A stretch of DNA of 5,575 nucleotides, from contig JAHCKF010000247.1 in the NCBI GenBank assembly GCA_026125925.1, positions 1 through 5,575 on the forward strand, written 5' to 3'. Under the pieces are notes generated by a model. That model was not told the origin of the DNA. It saw only the letters and a list, made by a program, of their open reading frames with translations, and searched no databases. The position numbers and the translations under genes were made by a program. The stretch's first letter is position 1. Each line of letters starts with the position of its first letter. This DNA comes from Pseudolabrys sp. (GTDB taxonomy: Bacteria > Pseudomonadota > Alphaproteobacteria > Rhizobiales > Xanthobacteraceae). Shown piece by piece: positions 1-5,575 of this stretch.

Positions 1-698
1 TGGCGCAGTTCGATGAGCGCCGCTCGCTTGGCGTCGCGGCCGAAGATCGGCTCGGCCACCGTGCCGGCCAGCTTGTGGCCGTCGATCACGGTCAGGCTGT
101 TGGCGCGGTTCTCGTTGAAGCCGATCATCGCGGCGACGCGGTCGGTGAACAAGGTGAAGCCGCCGGACACCAAGGCGGTATGGGCGCCGTGGGTGCGCAT
201 GGTGCGCACCAGCGCCTGGGCGCCCGGCGTCAACTTGATGCGGTCGCGCAGCACCTCGTCGATCACCGACACCTTGAGACCCTCGAGTAGCGCGACGCGT
301 TCACGCAGCGCCGGCTCGAACGCGATTTCGCCGCGCATGGCGCGCTCGGTAATCGCCGCGACGTGCGCCTTCAGGCCGGCATAGTCGGCCAGTTCGTCGA
401 TGCATTCCTGGCCGATCATGGTGGAATCCATGTCGGCAAGGAACAGCTTCTTGCGCCGGCCCGCCGTAGGTTGCACCACGACGTCGGCGCCCGGCAGGGC
501 GGCGCGCAGGCTCTCGGCGAGCGCGCGTTGGTCGGCGCCGACGGCTGCGTTAAAGGGAATGTCGGCGGCGCGGCCGGGATTTAGCCAAAACGGTGCGGCC
601 GGCGCGGGCAGGATCGCGCGGGCGCGGGCCAGCGCGGCGTCGTCGAGTGCGTCGCGGCCTGCGATGATGGTGGCGGTGAAGGATGCGGACGAGGTCAT
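1..698 (-). CDS. serB: Phosphoserine phosphatase SerB (partial, C-terminus off the left edge)
   Basis: This is a cytoplasmic HAD-superfamily phosphatase that hydrolyses O-phosphoserine to serine, the last step of serine synthesis from 3-phosphoglycerate. The reverse strand reads openly from an ATG at 698-696 to the window edge, giving 232 residues. Residues 1-82 form a variable N-terminal part. HAD motif I is D89-M-D91-S-T, with D89 the expected nucleophile and D91 the general acid. E98 matches the substrate-contacting Glu of the family, and the following CIDELA and [12 protein letters not shown] stretches are typical of SerB. Motif II is S178-G-G-F-T, and K224 fits motif III. The GDGxND motif IV is not seen because the last roughly 65 residues lie outside the window (family proteins of this type are about 300 aa). 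No good ribosome binding site precedes the ATG. No later in-frame ATG occurs before M90, so 698 is the most reasonable start. The gene is divergent from miaA with no gap. Identity is confident. Confidence 0.95.
   Translation of the reverse strand, partial: MTSSASFTATIIAGRDALDDAALARARAILPAPAAPFWLNPGRAADIPFNAAVGADQRALAESLRAALPGADVVVQPTAGRRKKLFLADMDSTMIGQECIDELADYAGLKAHVAAITERAMRGEIAFEPALRERVALLEGLKVSVIDEVLRDRIKLTPGAQALVRTMRTHGAHTALVSGGFTLFTDRVAAMIGFNENRANSLTVIDGHKLAGTVAEPIFGRDAKRAALIELR
691..694 (+). promoter_or_regulatory. Ribosome binding site deciding the miaA start
   Basis: GAGG at 691-694 lies 8 bases before the ATG at 703 but only 2 bases before the ATG at 697. The spacing favours 703 as the real miaA start. 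The element itself lies inside the first codons of serB on the other strand. Confidence 0.5.
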
Positions 699-702
699 GT
701 CG

Positions 703-1623
703 ATGCCAGAGCTGAAACAGGCGGTGCTTATCGCCGGTCCGACCGCCAGCGGCAAGTCGGCTTTGGCGCTGGCGCTGGCCGAGCGGCTCGGCGGCACCAT
801 CGTCAATGCCGACTCCATGCAGGTCTATGCCGGCCTGCGAGTCATCACGGCCAGACCGTCGCCGGACGAGGAAGCGCGCGCGCCCCATGTTCTCTATGGT
901 CATGTCGATCCGGCCGAGACCTATTCGACCGGCCAGTGGCTGCGTGAGGTGTCCCGGGTGCTGGACGACATCGCCGCCGCCGGCCGTGTGCCGATCGTGG
1001 TTGGCGGCACCGGGCTCTATTTCAAGGTGCTGACCGAAGGTATCGCGGCGGTGCCGGCGATCCCGGCCGAGATTCGCGACAATGTCCGCGATCGCCTGGC
1101 GCGCGATGGCGTCGCGCCGCTCTACGCCGAACTGACGGCGCGCGACCCGGTCACGGCGGCGCGGCTGATGCCGCTCGACCGTTCCCGCATCGCGCGGGCG
1201 CTCGAGGTGGTGCTGGCGACCGGGCGCTCGATCAGCGACTGGCACGGTGAGGCGACCGCGCCGCTGCTGGCGCCGGAGCGCACGGCACGCGTCTTCGTCA
1301 CGCTCGAGCGTGCCGAACTCGTGTCACGCATCGAGGCGCGCTTTGCCGCGATGCTGGAAGCCGGCGCGCTGGACGAGGTTCGCGCCCTGTCCGCGCGCGA
1401 CCTTGATCCGCTGCTGCCGGCCATGAAGGCGCATGGCGTGCCGTGGCTGATCCGCCATCTCCGCGGCGAGATATCGCTCGACGAGGCAGCGGCCGGGTCG
1501 ATCATGGATACGCGCCGCTATGCCAAGCGGCAGCACACCTGGTTTCGCGGCCAGATGAAGGATTGGCCCCTGGTGCCGGTCGGCCAGGCTTTCGATGAAA
1601 TCATGGCCGCCCTACCTGGGTGA
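703..1623 (+). CDS. miaA: tRNA dimethylallyltransferase MiaA
   Basis: This enzyme transfers a dimethylallyl group from DMAPP to N6 of adenosine 37 in tRNAs that read codons beginning with U. The product is i6A, the precursor of ms2i6A, which stabilises codon-anticodon pairing. The 306-residue length is normal for the family. Visible signatures are the P-loop GPTASGKS (residues 12-19), the NADSMQVY segment (35-42) that includes the tRNA/DMAPP-handling Asp37, GGTGLYF (101-107), a [11 protein letters not shown] stretch (159-169), and the C-terminal KRQHTWFR (275-282). The start at 703 has a GAGG element at good spacing. The ATG at 697, which would add Met-Ser, is the alternative. It overlaps the serB start codon on the other strand. 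The open frame extends further upstream through serB, but that part is shadow coding. The gene ends in TGA and no convincing terminator follows. Its promoter would have to lie within serB; I could not identify it. Identification is firm. Confidence 0.97.
   Translation: MPELKQAVLIAGPTASGKSALALALAERLGGTIVNADSMQVYAGLRVITARPSPDEEARAPHVLYGHVDPAETYSTGQWLREVSRVLDDIAAAGRVPIVVGGTGLYFKVLTEGIAAVPAIPAEIRDNVRDRLARDGVAPLYAELTARDPVTAARLMPLDRSRIARALEVVLATGRSISDWHGEATAPLLAPERTARVFVTLERAELVSRIEARFAAMLEAGALDEVRALSARDLDPLLPAMKAHGVPWLIRHLRGEISLDEAAAGSIMDTRRYAKRQHTWFRGQMKDWPLVPVGQAFDEIMAALPG
727..755 (-). promoter_or_regulatory. Candidate serB promoter inside miaA
   Basis: Read on the reverse strand, TTGCCG (755-750) and GATAAG (732-727) are separated by exactly 17 bases. 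Each matches the sigma-70 consensus at four of six positions. A transcript would begin near 720, leaving a leader of about 20 bases before the serB ATG. The elements lie in the codons just before and within the miaA P-loop. A GC-rich genome offers few such pairs, but the match is moderate and unproven. Confidence 0.3.
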
Positions 1624-1765
1624 CGACCGGCAATATTTTTTATCAATTCGTTTGAACAGTCCGCTATATGCAGAAAGGCGGATGTAATTTATCTCTCCTT
1701 AATGCCGGCGCCAGAAACTCGTTCAAACTACAGAGAATGAACGCGCATTCTGGAGTCGAGTGGTT
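1624..1765. other. Intergenic leader between miaA and the first MCP gene
   Basis: This 142-base gap is clearly AT-richer than its surroundings at 1631-1660 and 1681-1700. It contains an A/T run ending in six T (1636-1641), a short TCCGC/GCGGA inverted repeat (1660-1664 and 1678-1682), and the 8-base inverted repeat listed separately. It probably carries the promoter of the first MCP gene, but I found no -35/-10 pair of acceptable spacing and no flagellar sigma-28-type box. GGAG at 1752-1755 is the likely ribosome binding site of the MCP gene. Confidence 0.5.
1650..1728. repeat. Spaced 8-base inverted repeat upstream of the first MCP gene
   Basis: GTTTGAAC at 1650-1657 is the exact reverse complement of GTTCAAAC at 1721-1728. 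The arms are 63 bases apart and flank the likely promoter region. They could be paired operator half-sites or the base of a long mRNA fold, but an 8-base match at this distance can also arise by chance. Confidence 0.3.
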
Positions 1766-3823
1766 ATGGCGGCCTTTTCCTTTCGCACTATTTCAACACG
1801 CATTGCTGTGACCTTTGCCCTGGTCGTGCCGATCGCCGTCTGGGCGCTGTCGGCGGAGACCTACCGCTCGGTCGAGCTCTACAGCAAAGCGCAGAAGGCC
1901 GACCGCCAGAACACCGCCGCGAACGCGCTCATCCTCGGCGTCTACGACATCCTCATCGAACGTGCCTATACCAGCAGTGCGCTGCAGGCGGCGGGCCCGG
2001 CGAGCGACTCGTTGAGGAAGGATCTCGACGGGCAGCGCGTCGGCTCCAAATCCAAGATCGACCCGGCTTTCGCCGCTTTGCTCAAGGAGGACTTCCCGCG
2101 CAAGGCGGAATTGATCGCCGAATTCAACGAGGCGCGGCAGAAGGCTGAACTTTATCGGCAGAAGGCCGATGAAGCGATCAAGCTGCCGAAGGCGGAGCGC
2201 GACGCCGACACCGTCAAGAACACGGTTCCGGCGCTATCGCATTTCGTTGTCACCGCGCAGAAGCTGTGGAATCGCGTGCTGAGCAGCACCAGCGCCATGG
2301 ACCCCGAACTCGCGCGCCTCGCCAATATCCGCATCTATGCTTGGAACATGCGTGACATCGGCGGCAGCGAACGCTCGACGCTGGCGCAGTCGATCTCGGC
2401 CGGCACCGCGATCCCCGCCGGCAATCTGCAGAAAATCCATATCATCCGCGCCCAGGTCGATCTCATGTGGCGCCTGTTGCAGGCCTCGCTCGTCGAGGCC
2501 GAGCATCCCACCATCACCACGGCGGTCAAGGCGGCGACAGAAAGCTATTTCGGCAAGTTCAGGTCGCTGTCCAACGAGATGCAGAAAGTCTCGGCGGCGG
2601 GTGGCAAGTATCCGATGGCGACCGACCAGTGGGTCGATACGACGACGCCGCTGCTCGCGACGTTGCTCGAGGTTATGAACGGAGCCGGCGCGGCCAGCGA
2701 GGCCTATACGGCCGACCTCAAGAGCTCCAGCCTCAACATGGTCATCCTCAACGGCCTGCTGCTGGCCGCCTGCGTCGCCATCTTCTTCGGCGCCATCGCC
2801 TTCTCGGTGATGACCGTGGCGCGGCCGCTGCGCGCGCTGACCAGGCCGCTCGGCGAAATCGCCGAAGGCAACTTCGCCGTCGCGGTGCCGCATGTCGACC
2901 GTGTCGATGAAATCGGCCAGATCGCCGTCGCCGTTCAGGGCATGGCCGCCAAGGTGCGCGACGCGTTGTTGAACATCAAGGTCGCGGCGCGCGAAGTAAC
3001 GAACGCTTCGGTCGAGATTTCCACCAGCACCACCGACCTGTCGCAGCGAACCGAGGAGCAGGCCGCGAGCCTGGAAGAAACCTCGGCGGCGATGGAAGAG
3101 ATTTCGTCGATCGTCAAACAGAATGCGGAAAATGCCCGCCAAGCAAGCCGCTCGGCTGCCGAGACCCGTGATGTCGCCGACAAGAGCGGCGCGGTGGTCG
3201 GCAAGGCGGTCGAGGCCATGGCGCGGATCGAAGAGTCCTCCAAGAGCATCTCGGAGATCATTGTCGTCATCGACGAGATTGCGCGCCAAACTAATTTGCT
3301 GGCGCTCAATGCAGCGGTGGAGGCTGCACGGGCGGGCGAGGCGGGACGGGGCTTTGCCGTCGTCGCCGCCGAGGTGCGCAGCCTGGCGCAACGCTCGTCG
3401 CAGGCCGCTAAAGACATCACGGCGCTGATCACCAAATCCGGCGGTCAGGTCAAGGAGGGGGTCGATCTCGTCAATCAGGCCGGCGACGCGCTGGGCCAGA
3501 TCACGGCGTCGATCCAGAAGGTCAACGCGCTCATCAATGACATCGCCAATGCCAGCGCCGAACAGTCCAGCGGCGTCGACGAGATCAACAAGGCGATGAC
3601 CATGATGGATACGGCCACGCAGCAGAATTCCGCCCTGGTCGAGGAGAATGCGGCGACGGCCAAGGTGCTCGAGCAGCAGGCCAAGGCGATGGACGGGCAG
3701 GTCGGCTTCTTCCGCATCGATGCGGAGAACGAACCCGAGCTGCGCGACGAGAAGGCCATGGCCGCCCGGCCGGCAGCAACCTCGGCACCGCGGCGTCCGG
3801 CCGCCGTGCATAGAGCCGCCTGA
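1766..3823 (+). CDS. Methyl-accepting chemotaxis protein with a large NIT-like helical sensor (MCP1)
   Basis: This is an inner-membrane chemoreceptor that passes periplasmic ligand signals to CheW/CheA. Residues 13-29 form the first membrane helix. Residues 30-322 form a periplasmic, mostly helical sensor. Residues 326-349 form the second membrane helix, followed by a HAMP domain (about 350-402, with P354). The signalling domain runs from about 410 to 652. Its tip contains D503-E-I-A-R-Q-T-N and continues through NAAVEAARAGEAGRGFAVVA, nearly identical to the family consensus. By recalled alignment with E. coli Tsr there are no insertions or deletions, which suggests the 36-heptad class. Likely methylation positions are E431, E438 and E445, all encoded as Glu. 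The sensor carries E65-R66 and G-S-E202-R203, which resemble the two arginine-containing motifs of NIT domains, but its ligand is unknown. The last 35 or so residues are Ala/Pro/Arg-rich, and no CheR-binding NWETF-like pentapeptide is present. The ATG at 1766 is preceded by GGAG (1752-1755, spacing 10). A GTG at 1760 would add two residues. The 685 aa protein is complete. Confidence 0.97.
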   Translation: MAAFSFRTISTRIAVTFALVVPIAVWALSAETYRSVELYSKAQKADRQNTAANALILGVYDILIERAYTSSALQAAGPASDSLRKDLDGQRVGSKSKIDPAFAALLKEDFPRKAELIAEFNEARQKAELYRQKADEAIKLPKAERDADTVKNTVPALSHFVVTAQKLWNRVLSSTSAMDPELARLANIRIYAWNMRDIGGSERSTLAQSISAGTAIPAGNLQKIHIIRAQVDLMWRLLQASLVEAEHPTITTAVKAATESYFGKFRSLSNEMQKVSAAGGKYPMATDQWVDTTTPLLATLLEVMNGAGAASEAYTADLKSSSLNMVILNGLLLAACVAIFFGAIAFSVMTVARPLRALTRPLGEIAEGNFAVAVPHVDRVDEIGQIAVAVQGMAAKVRDALLNIKVAAREVTNASVEISTSTTDLSQRTEEQAASLEETSAAMEEISSIVKQNAENARQASRSAAETRDVADKSGAVVGKAVEAMARIEESSKSISEIIVVIDEIARQTNLLALNAAVEAARAGEAGRGFAVVAAEVRSLAQRSSQAAKDITALITKSGGQVKEGVDLVNQAGDALGQITASIQKVNALINDIANASAEQSSGVDEINKAMTMMDTATQQNSALVEENAATAKVLEQQAKAMDGQVGFFRIDAENEPELRDEKAMAARPAATSAPRRPAAVHRAA
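2993..3257 (+). repeat. Paralogous coding repeat, copy 1 (MCP signalling domain, N-terminal arm)
   Basis: This segment aligns without gaps to 5311-5575 at a constant offset of 2318 bases. My hand count gives 73 differences in 265 bases (about 72% DNA identity) and 62 of 88 codons with the same residue. It encodes the methylation helix from EVTNAS onward. The similarity reflects paralogous receptor genes, not a mobile repeat. Confidence 0.85.
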
Positions 3824-3830
3824 CATCTCT

Positions 3831-3862
3831 CAAGCGCAGCGGTCGATCGATCGCTGCGCTTG
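3831..3862 (+). terminator. Perfect 11-bp stem-loop after MCP1, probable transcription end
   Basis: CAAGCGCAGCG (3831-3841) pairs perfectly with CGCTGCGCTTG (3852-3862) around a 10-base loop, GTCGATCGAT. It starts 7 bases after the MCP1 stop codon. No U tract follows, so it does not have the classic intrinsic terminator shape. It could act as a weak or Rho-assisted terminator, or as a 3'-end stabiliser of the MCP1 mRNA. The stem is clear; the function is inferred. Confidence 0.6.
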
Positions 3863-4092
3863 CTGGCGTGTCAAATTACATTGCCGATTTGTTTTAAAGC
3901 TTCGTGGGCTCGGGGCGGCAGCTTTCGGCTGCCATGCCGGCGCGTTTCGGCGCCGGCGCGCAAATCTTAAACTAGATGAATATTGCGTCGCATCGAAATA
4001 GTCCGAAGGTACCGCACTACTGTTAGAGTTCCGTTCAATTTTCCCAACGATGTTGAGCCTACCGGCTCCTCGGAATCCTTGTGGGAATGAAC
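3863..4092. other. Rest of the MCP1-MCP2 intergenic region
   Basis: Beyond the stem-loop this 230-base stretch holds two GC-rich hairpins (listed separately) and then an AT-richer segment, 3961-4050, just upstream of the second MCP gene. That segment is where its promoter is expected. A near match to a flagellar sigma-28 site (TAAA at 3968-3971) lacks a usable -10 element. No small gene with supporting features was found here. Confidence 0.4.
3917..3957 (+). repeat. Two adjacent GC hairpins with a shared TTTCG loop
   Basis: The first hairpin pairs GGCAGC (3917-3922) with GCTGCC (3928-3933) around TTTCG. Two bases later the second pairs GCCGGCGC (3936-3943) with GCGCCGGC (3950-3957) around GTTTCG. 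Both stems are perfect. They lie about 90 bases beyond the MCP1 stop and about 135 bases before MCP2. They may be a second terminator, a leader structure of MCP2 if its transcript starts upstream, or a genome-wide extragenic palindrome type. No U run follows. Confidence 0.5.
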
Positions 4093-5575
4093 ATGCTGAA
4101 TCGATTGTCCGTCAACGCGCTCTTGAAATCGGTTGTCGGTCTGATGGCGGGCGTCATCATTATCGCTGTCGCAACCGGCGCCTGGCAATCATGGCAGGAA
4201 TATCGATCAGCCAGCCTCCTGTCGAAAGTCGCCGTGGTTTCGACGCATCTGTTCAAGGCCTTGCCCGAGCTGCGCGTGGAGCGAGCTCAAGCGTTTCGTT
4301 ACCTTGGCCTCGAAAAGGCTCCCGAAGACCGGTCGTTGTTGATCGAGTCGCGGAAAGCCGAAATGCCTGCGTTGAAAGCCGGGCTGGTCGCACTTCGCGA
4401 CATCGACGCGCCGGGCATCGCGCAGCAGGCCGACGCGCTGGCGGCCATGATCCAGAAATGGGAAGCGCTGCAGGCCGAGACCTCGGCCGCCTTTGACAAG
4501 CCGAAGGCGGAGCGGCCTGCCGGCCTTGCCGACACCTATTACAAAACCGGTGGCGATCTGCTCGATCTGCTCGACGGGATTTCGGCGAGCCTGACGAAGC
4601 TGGTCAAGTTGCGCGATTCCTATGTCGACCAACTGTTCAATATCAAGCAGCTCGCCTGGGCGGCCCGCAATCAAGCGGGCGACAGCAACACCCTTGTTTC
4701 GAACGCGGTTGGTGGCTTGAAGCCGTCATCCGATGTCGTCACGAAATATGAAGCGAACTTGGCGGCCGCTTATGCGTCGTGGTCGGGCATCGAAGGTATG
4801 CTCGTCGGTGTGACCCTGCCTGAGAACTTCACGCGGGCGATGCAAAGCGCGACGAAAGAGTTCTTCTCCCCCGACTATGCCGAGTTGCGCCGCGGACAGC
4901 TCGATGCTGCATTGGCCGGGGAACCGTTGAAAGTGCCGGCTAAGGAGTGGGTTCGCTTCTCGGTCGGCAAGCTCAATCTGATCCTCGGCACGGCAAATGC
5001 AGCCCTTGCTGCCATCGCCGAACGCGCCGATCTTCTCAAGCAGAGCGCCGTCTGGAAGCTGACGATACAGTTCATCATTCTCGCCCTGGTGTGTGCGCTG
5101 ACCGCCGGCGTCGTGGTTCTGCTGTCGCGCCGGGTCACCAAGCCGCTACAGTTGATCCAGGGCGGCATGTTGAAGGTCGCGGAAGGCGACTTCAATGTGA
5201 CCTTGCCGACCATGGCCGCGAAGGATGAAGTCGCGCAGATCGTCAATGCCGTCGGCGTGATGATCGGGCAGGTCCGCAGCACCATTGCCGAGATCAAGAA
5301 CTCGTCGCGTGAAGTGACGAATGCGTCGGCCGAGATATCGCTCAGCACCGCGGACCTGTCGCAGCGCACCGAAGAGCAGGCCGCCAGCCTCGAAGAAACG
5401 TCGGCCTCGATGGAGGAGATCGCCAACACCGTGCGCCGCAACGCCGAGAGCGCACAGGAGGCCACCAAGTCGGCTCGGGCGACCCGCGAGGTCGCCGATC
5501 GCGGCGGCGAGGTGGCCGGCCGTGCCGTCAAGGCCATGGCTCGGATCGAGGAGTCCTCGCGCAAGATCTCGGACA
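4093..5575 (+). CDS. Methyl-accepting chemotaxis protein, paralogue of MCP1 (MCP2, partial, C-terminus off the right edge)
   Basis: This is a second inner-membrane chemoreceptor, open from ATG 4093 to the window edge (494 complete codons). Membrane helix 1 spans about residues 13-31, the periplasmic sensor 32-322, membrane helix 2 about 323-344, and the HAMP domain about 345-398 (P351 in the VTKPL motif). The start of the signalling domain follows, with likely methylation Glu residues E428, E435 and E442. The window ends before the CheA/CheW-binding tip, so integrity cannot be judged. The sensor aligns with that of MCP1 by landmarks: E63-R64 near the start and NIKQLAWAAR (183-192) in the middle. 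At the place of MCP1 E202-R203 it has S198-N199. The start at 4093 follows TGGGA (4082-4086) with a 6-base spacer. ATG 4087 and GTG 4081 are in-frame alternatives adding a few residues. The 269-base gap with hairpins suggests transcription separate from MCP1. The ligand is unknown. Confidence 0.95.
   Translation, partial: MLNRLSVNALLKSVVGLMAGVIIIAVATGAWQSWQEYRSASLLSKVAVVSTHLFKALPELRVERAQAFRYLGLEKAPEDRSLLIESRKAEMPALKAGLVALRDIDAPGIAQQADALAAMIQKWEALQAETSAAFDKPKAERPAGLADTYYKTGGDLLDLLDGISASLTKLVKLRDSYVDQLFNIKQLAWAARNQAGDSNTLVSNAVGGLKPSSDVVTKYEANLAAAYASWSGIEGMLVGVTLPENFTRAMQSATKEFFSPDYAELRRGQLDAALAGEPLKVPAKEWVRFSVGKLNLILGTANAALAAIAERADLLKQSAVWKLTIQFIILALVCALTAGVVVLLSRRVTKPLQLIQGGMLKVAEGDFNVTLPTMAAKDEVAQIVNAVGVMIGQVRSTIAEIKNSSREVTNASAEISLSTADLSQRTEEQAASLEETSASMEEIANTVRRNAESAQEATKSARATREVADRGGEVAGRAVKAMARIEESSRKISD
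5311..5575 (+). repeat. Paralogous coding repeat, copy 2 (MCP signalling domain, N-terminal arm)
   Basis: This is the partner of 2993-3257, collinear and ungapped to the window edge, so the full repeat very likely continues beyond it. Most differences are synonymous third-base changes or exchanges of charged surface residues. This fits old divergence under selection and not a recent copy. Confidence 0.85.

Noticed and set aside
400..696. Extension of miaA upstream to an ATG at 400
   Set aside because: The extra 99 codons lie antisense to serB and have no MiaA character. The family begins shortly before the P-loop.
550..1245. A 231-codon minus-strand frame across the serB start and miaA
   Set aside because: It is rich in Arg and His with no domain, is antisense to miaA and out of frame with serB. 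It is a compositional artefact.
1610..1641. Possible intrinsic terminator of miaA ending in six T
   Set aside because: The only nearby stem (CCC/GGG, 1610-1612 and 1618-1620) is three base pairs and lies 15 bases before the T run, too weak and too distant.
2234..3826. A 530-codon open frame on the minus strand opposite MCP1
   Set aside because: It lies entirely antisense to a well-recognised MCP. Its residues are dominated by Arg, Gly, Asp and Leu, as expected for the complement of GC-rich codons, and no domain is recognisable. It is a shadow frame.
3968..3998. Possible flagellar sigma-28 promoter (TAAA at 3968) upstream of MCP2
   Set aside because: At the expected 15-base spacing the sequence matches only about three of the eight GCCGATAA positions, so it is not a credible site.
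3967..4188. A 73-codon minus-strand frame across the MCP2 start
   Set aside because: It has no recognisable features or ribosome binding site, and it overlaps the real N-terminus of MCP2 antisense.

Overview
The window is GC-rich, with strong G/C bias at third codon positions. Its proteins look like those of an alphaproteobacterium, most likely a member of Hyphomicrobiales such as the Bradyrhizobium/Rhodopseudomonas group. That placement rests on protein style and remembered gene neighbourhoods, not on a search. Four genes cover nearly all of it: two conserved housekeeping genes on the left and two large chemoreceptor genes on the right.

Left part (1-1623). A phosphoserine phosphatase gene, serB, runs leftward off the window edge. 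It sits head to head with miaA, the tRNA A37 dimethylallyltransferase gene, which runs rightward. Their start codons overlap or lie four bases apart, depending on the miaA start chosen. Each gene's promoter must therefore lie inside the other's coding sequence. A plausible serB promoter is visible within the miaA P-loop codons.

Right part (1766-5575). Two genes for transmembrane methyl-accepting chemotaxis proteins (MCPs) follow in the same direction. The first is complete at 685 aa. The second runs off the right edge after 494 codons. Both have an N-terminal membrane segment, a helical periplasmic sensor of about 290 aa, a second membrane segment, a HAMP domain and a Tsr-like signalling domain. 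The signalling domains are close paralogues (about 70% identical over the shared 88 codons, hand-counted). The sensors are much more diverged but keep shared landmarks, including an N-I-K/R-x-x-A-W-x-x-R motif. The sensor fold resembles a nitrate/nitrite-sensing (NIT-like) bimodular helical domain. The second receptor has lost one Glu-Arg pair that the first retains, so the pair may have split their ligand specificities.

Non-coding parts. The 142-base gap before the first MCP is AT-richer and carries an 8-base inverted repeat. The 269-base gap between the MCPs holds an 11-bp perfect stem-loop just after the first stop codon, then two adjacent GC-rich hairpins with a shared TTTCG loop. No RNA gene, CRISPR array, insertion sequence or phage element was seen. 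I found no clear novel system. The most interesting material is the tandem receptor pair and its sensor divergence.
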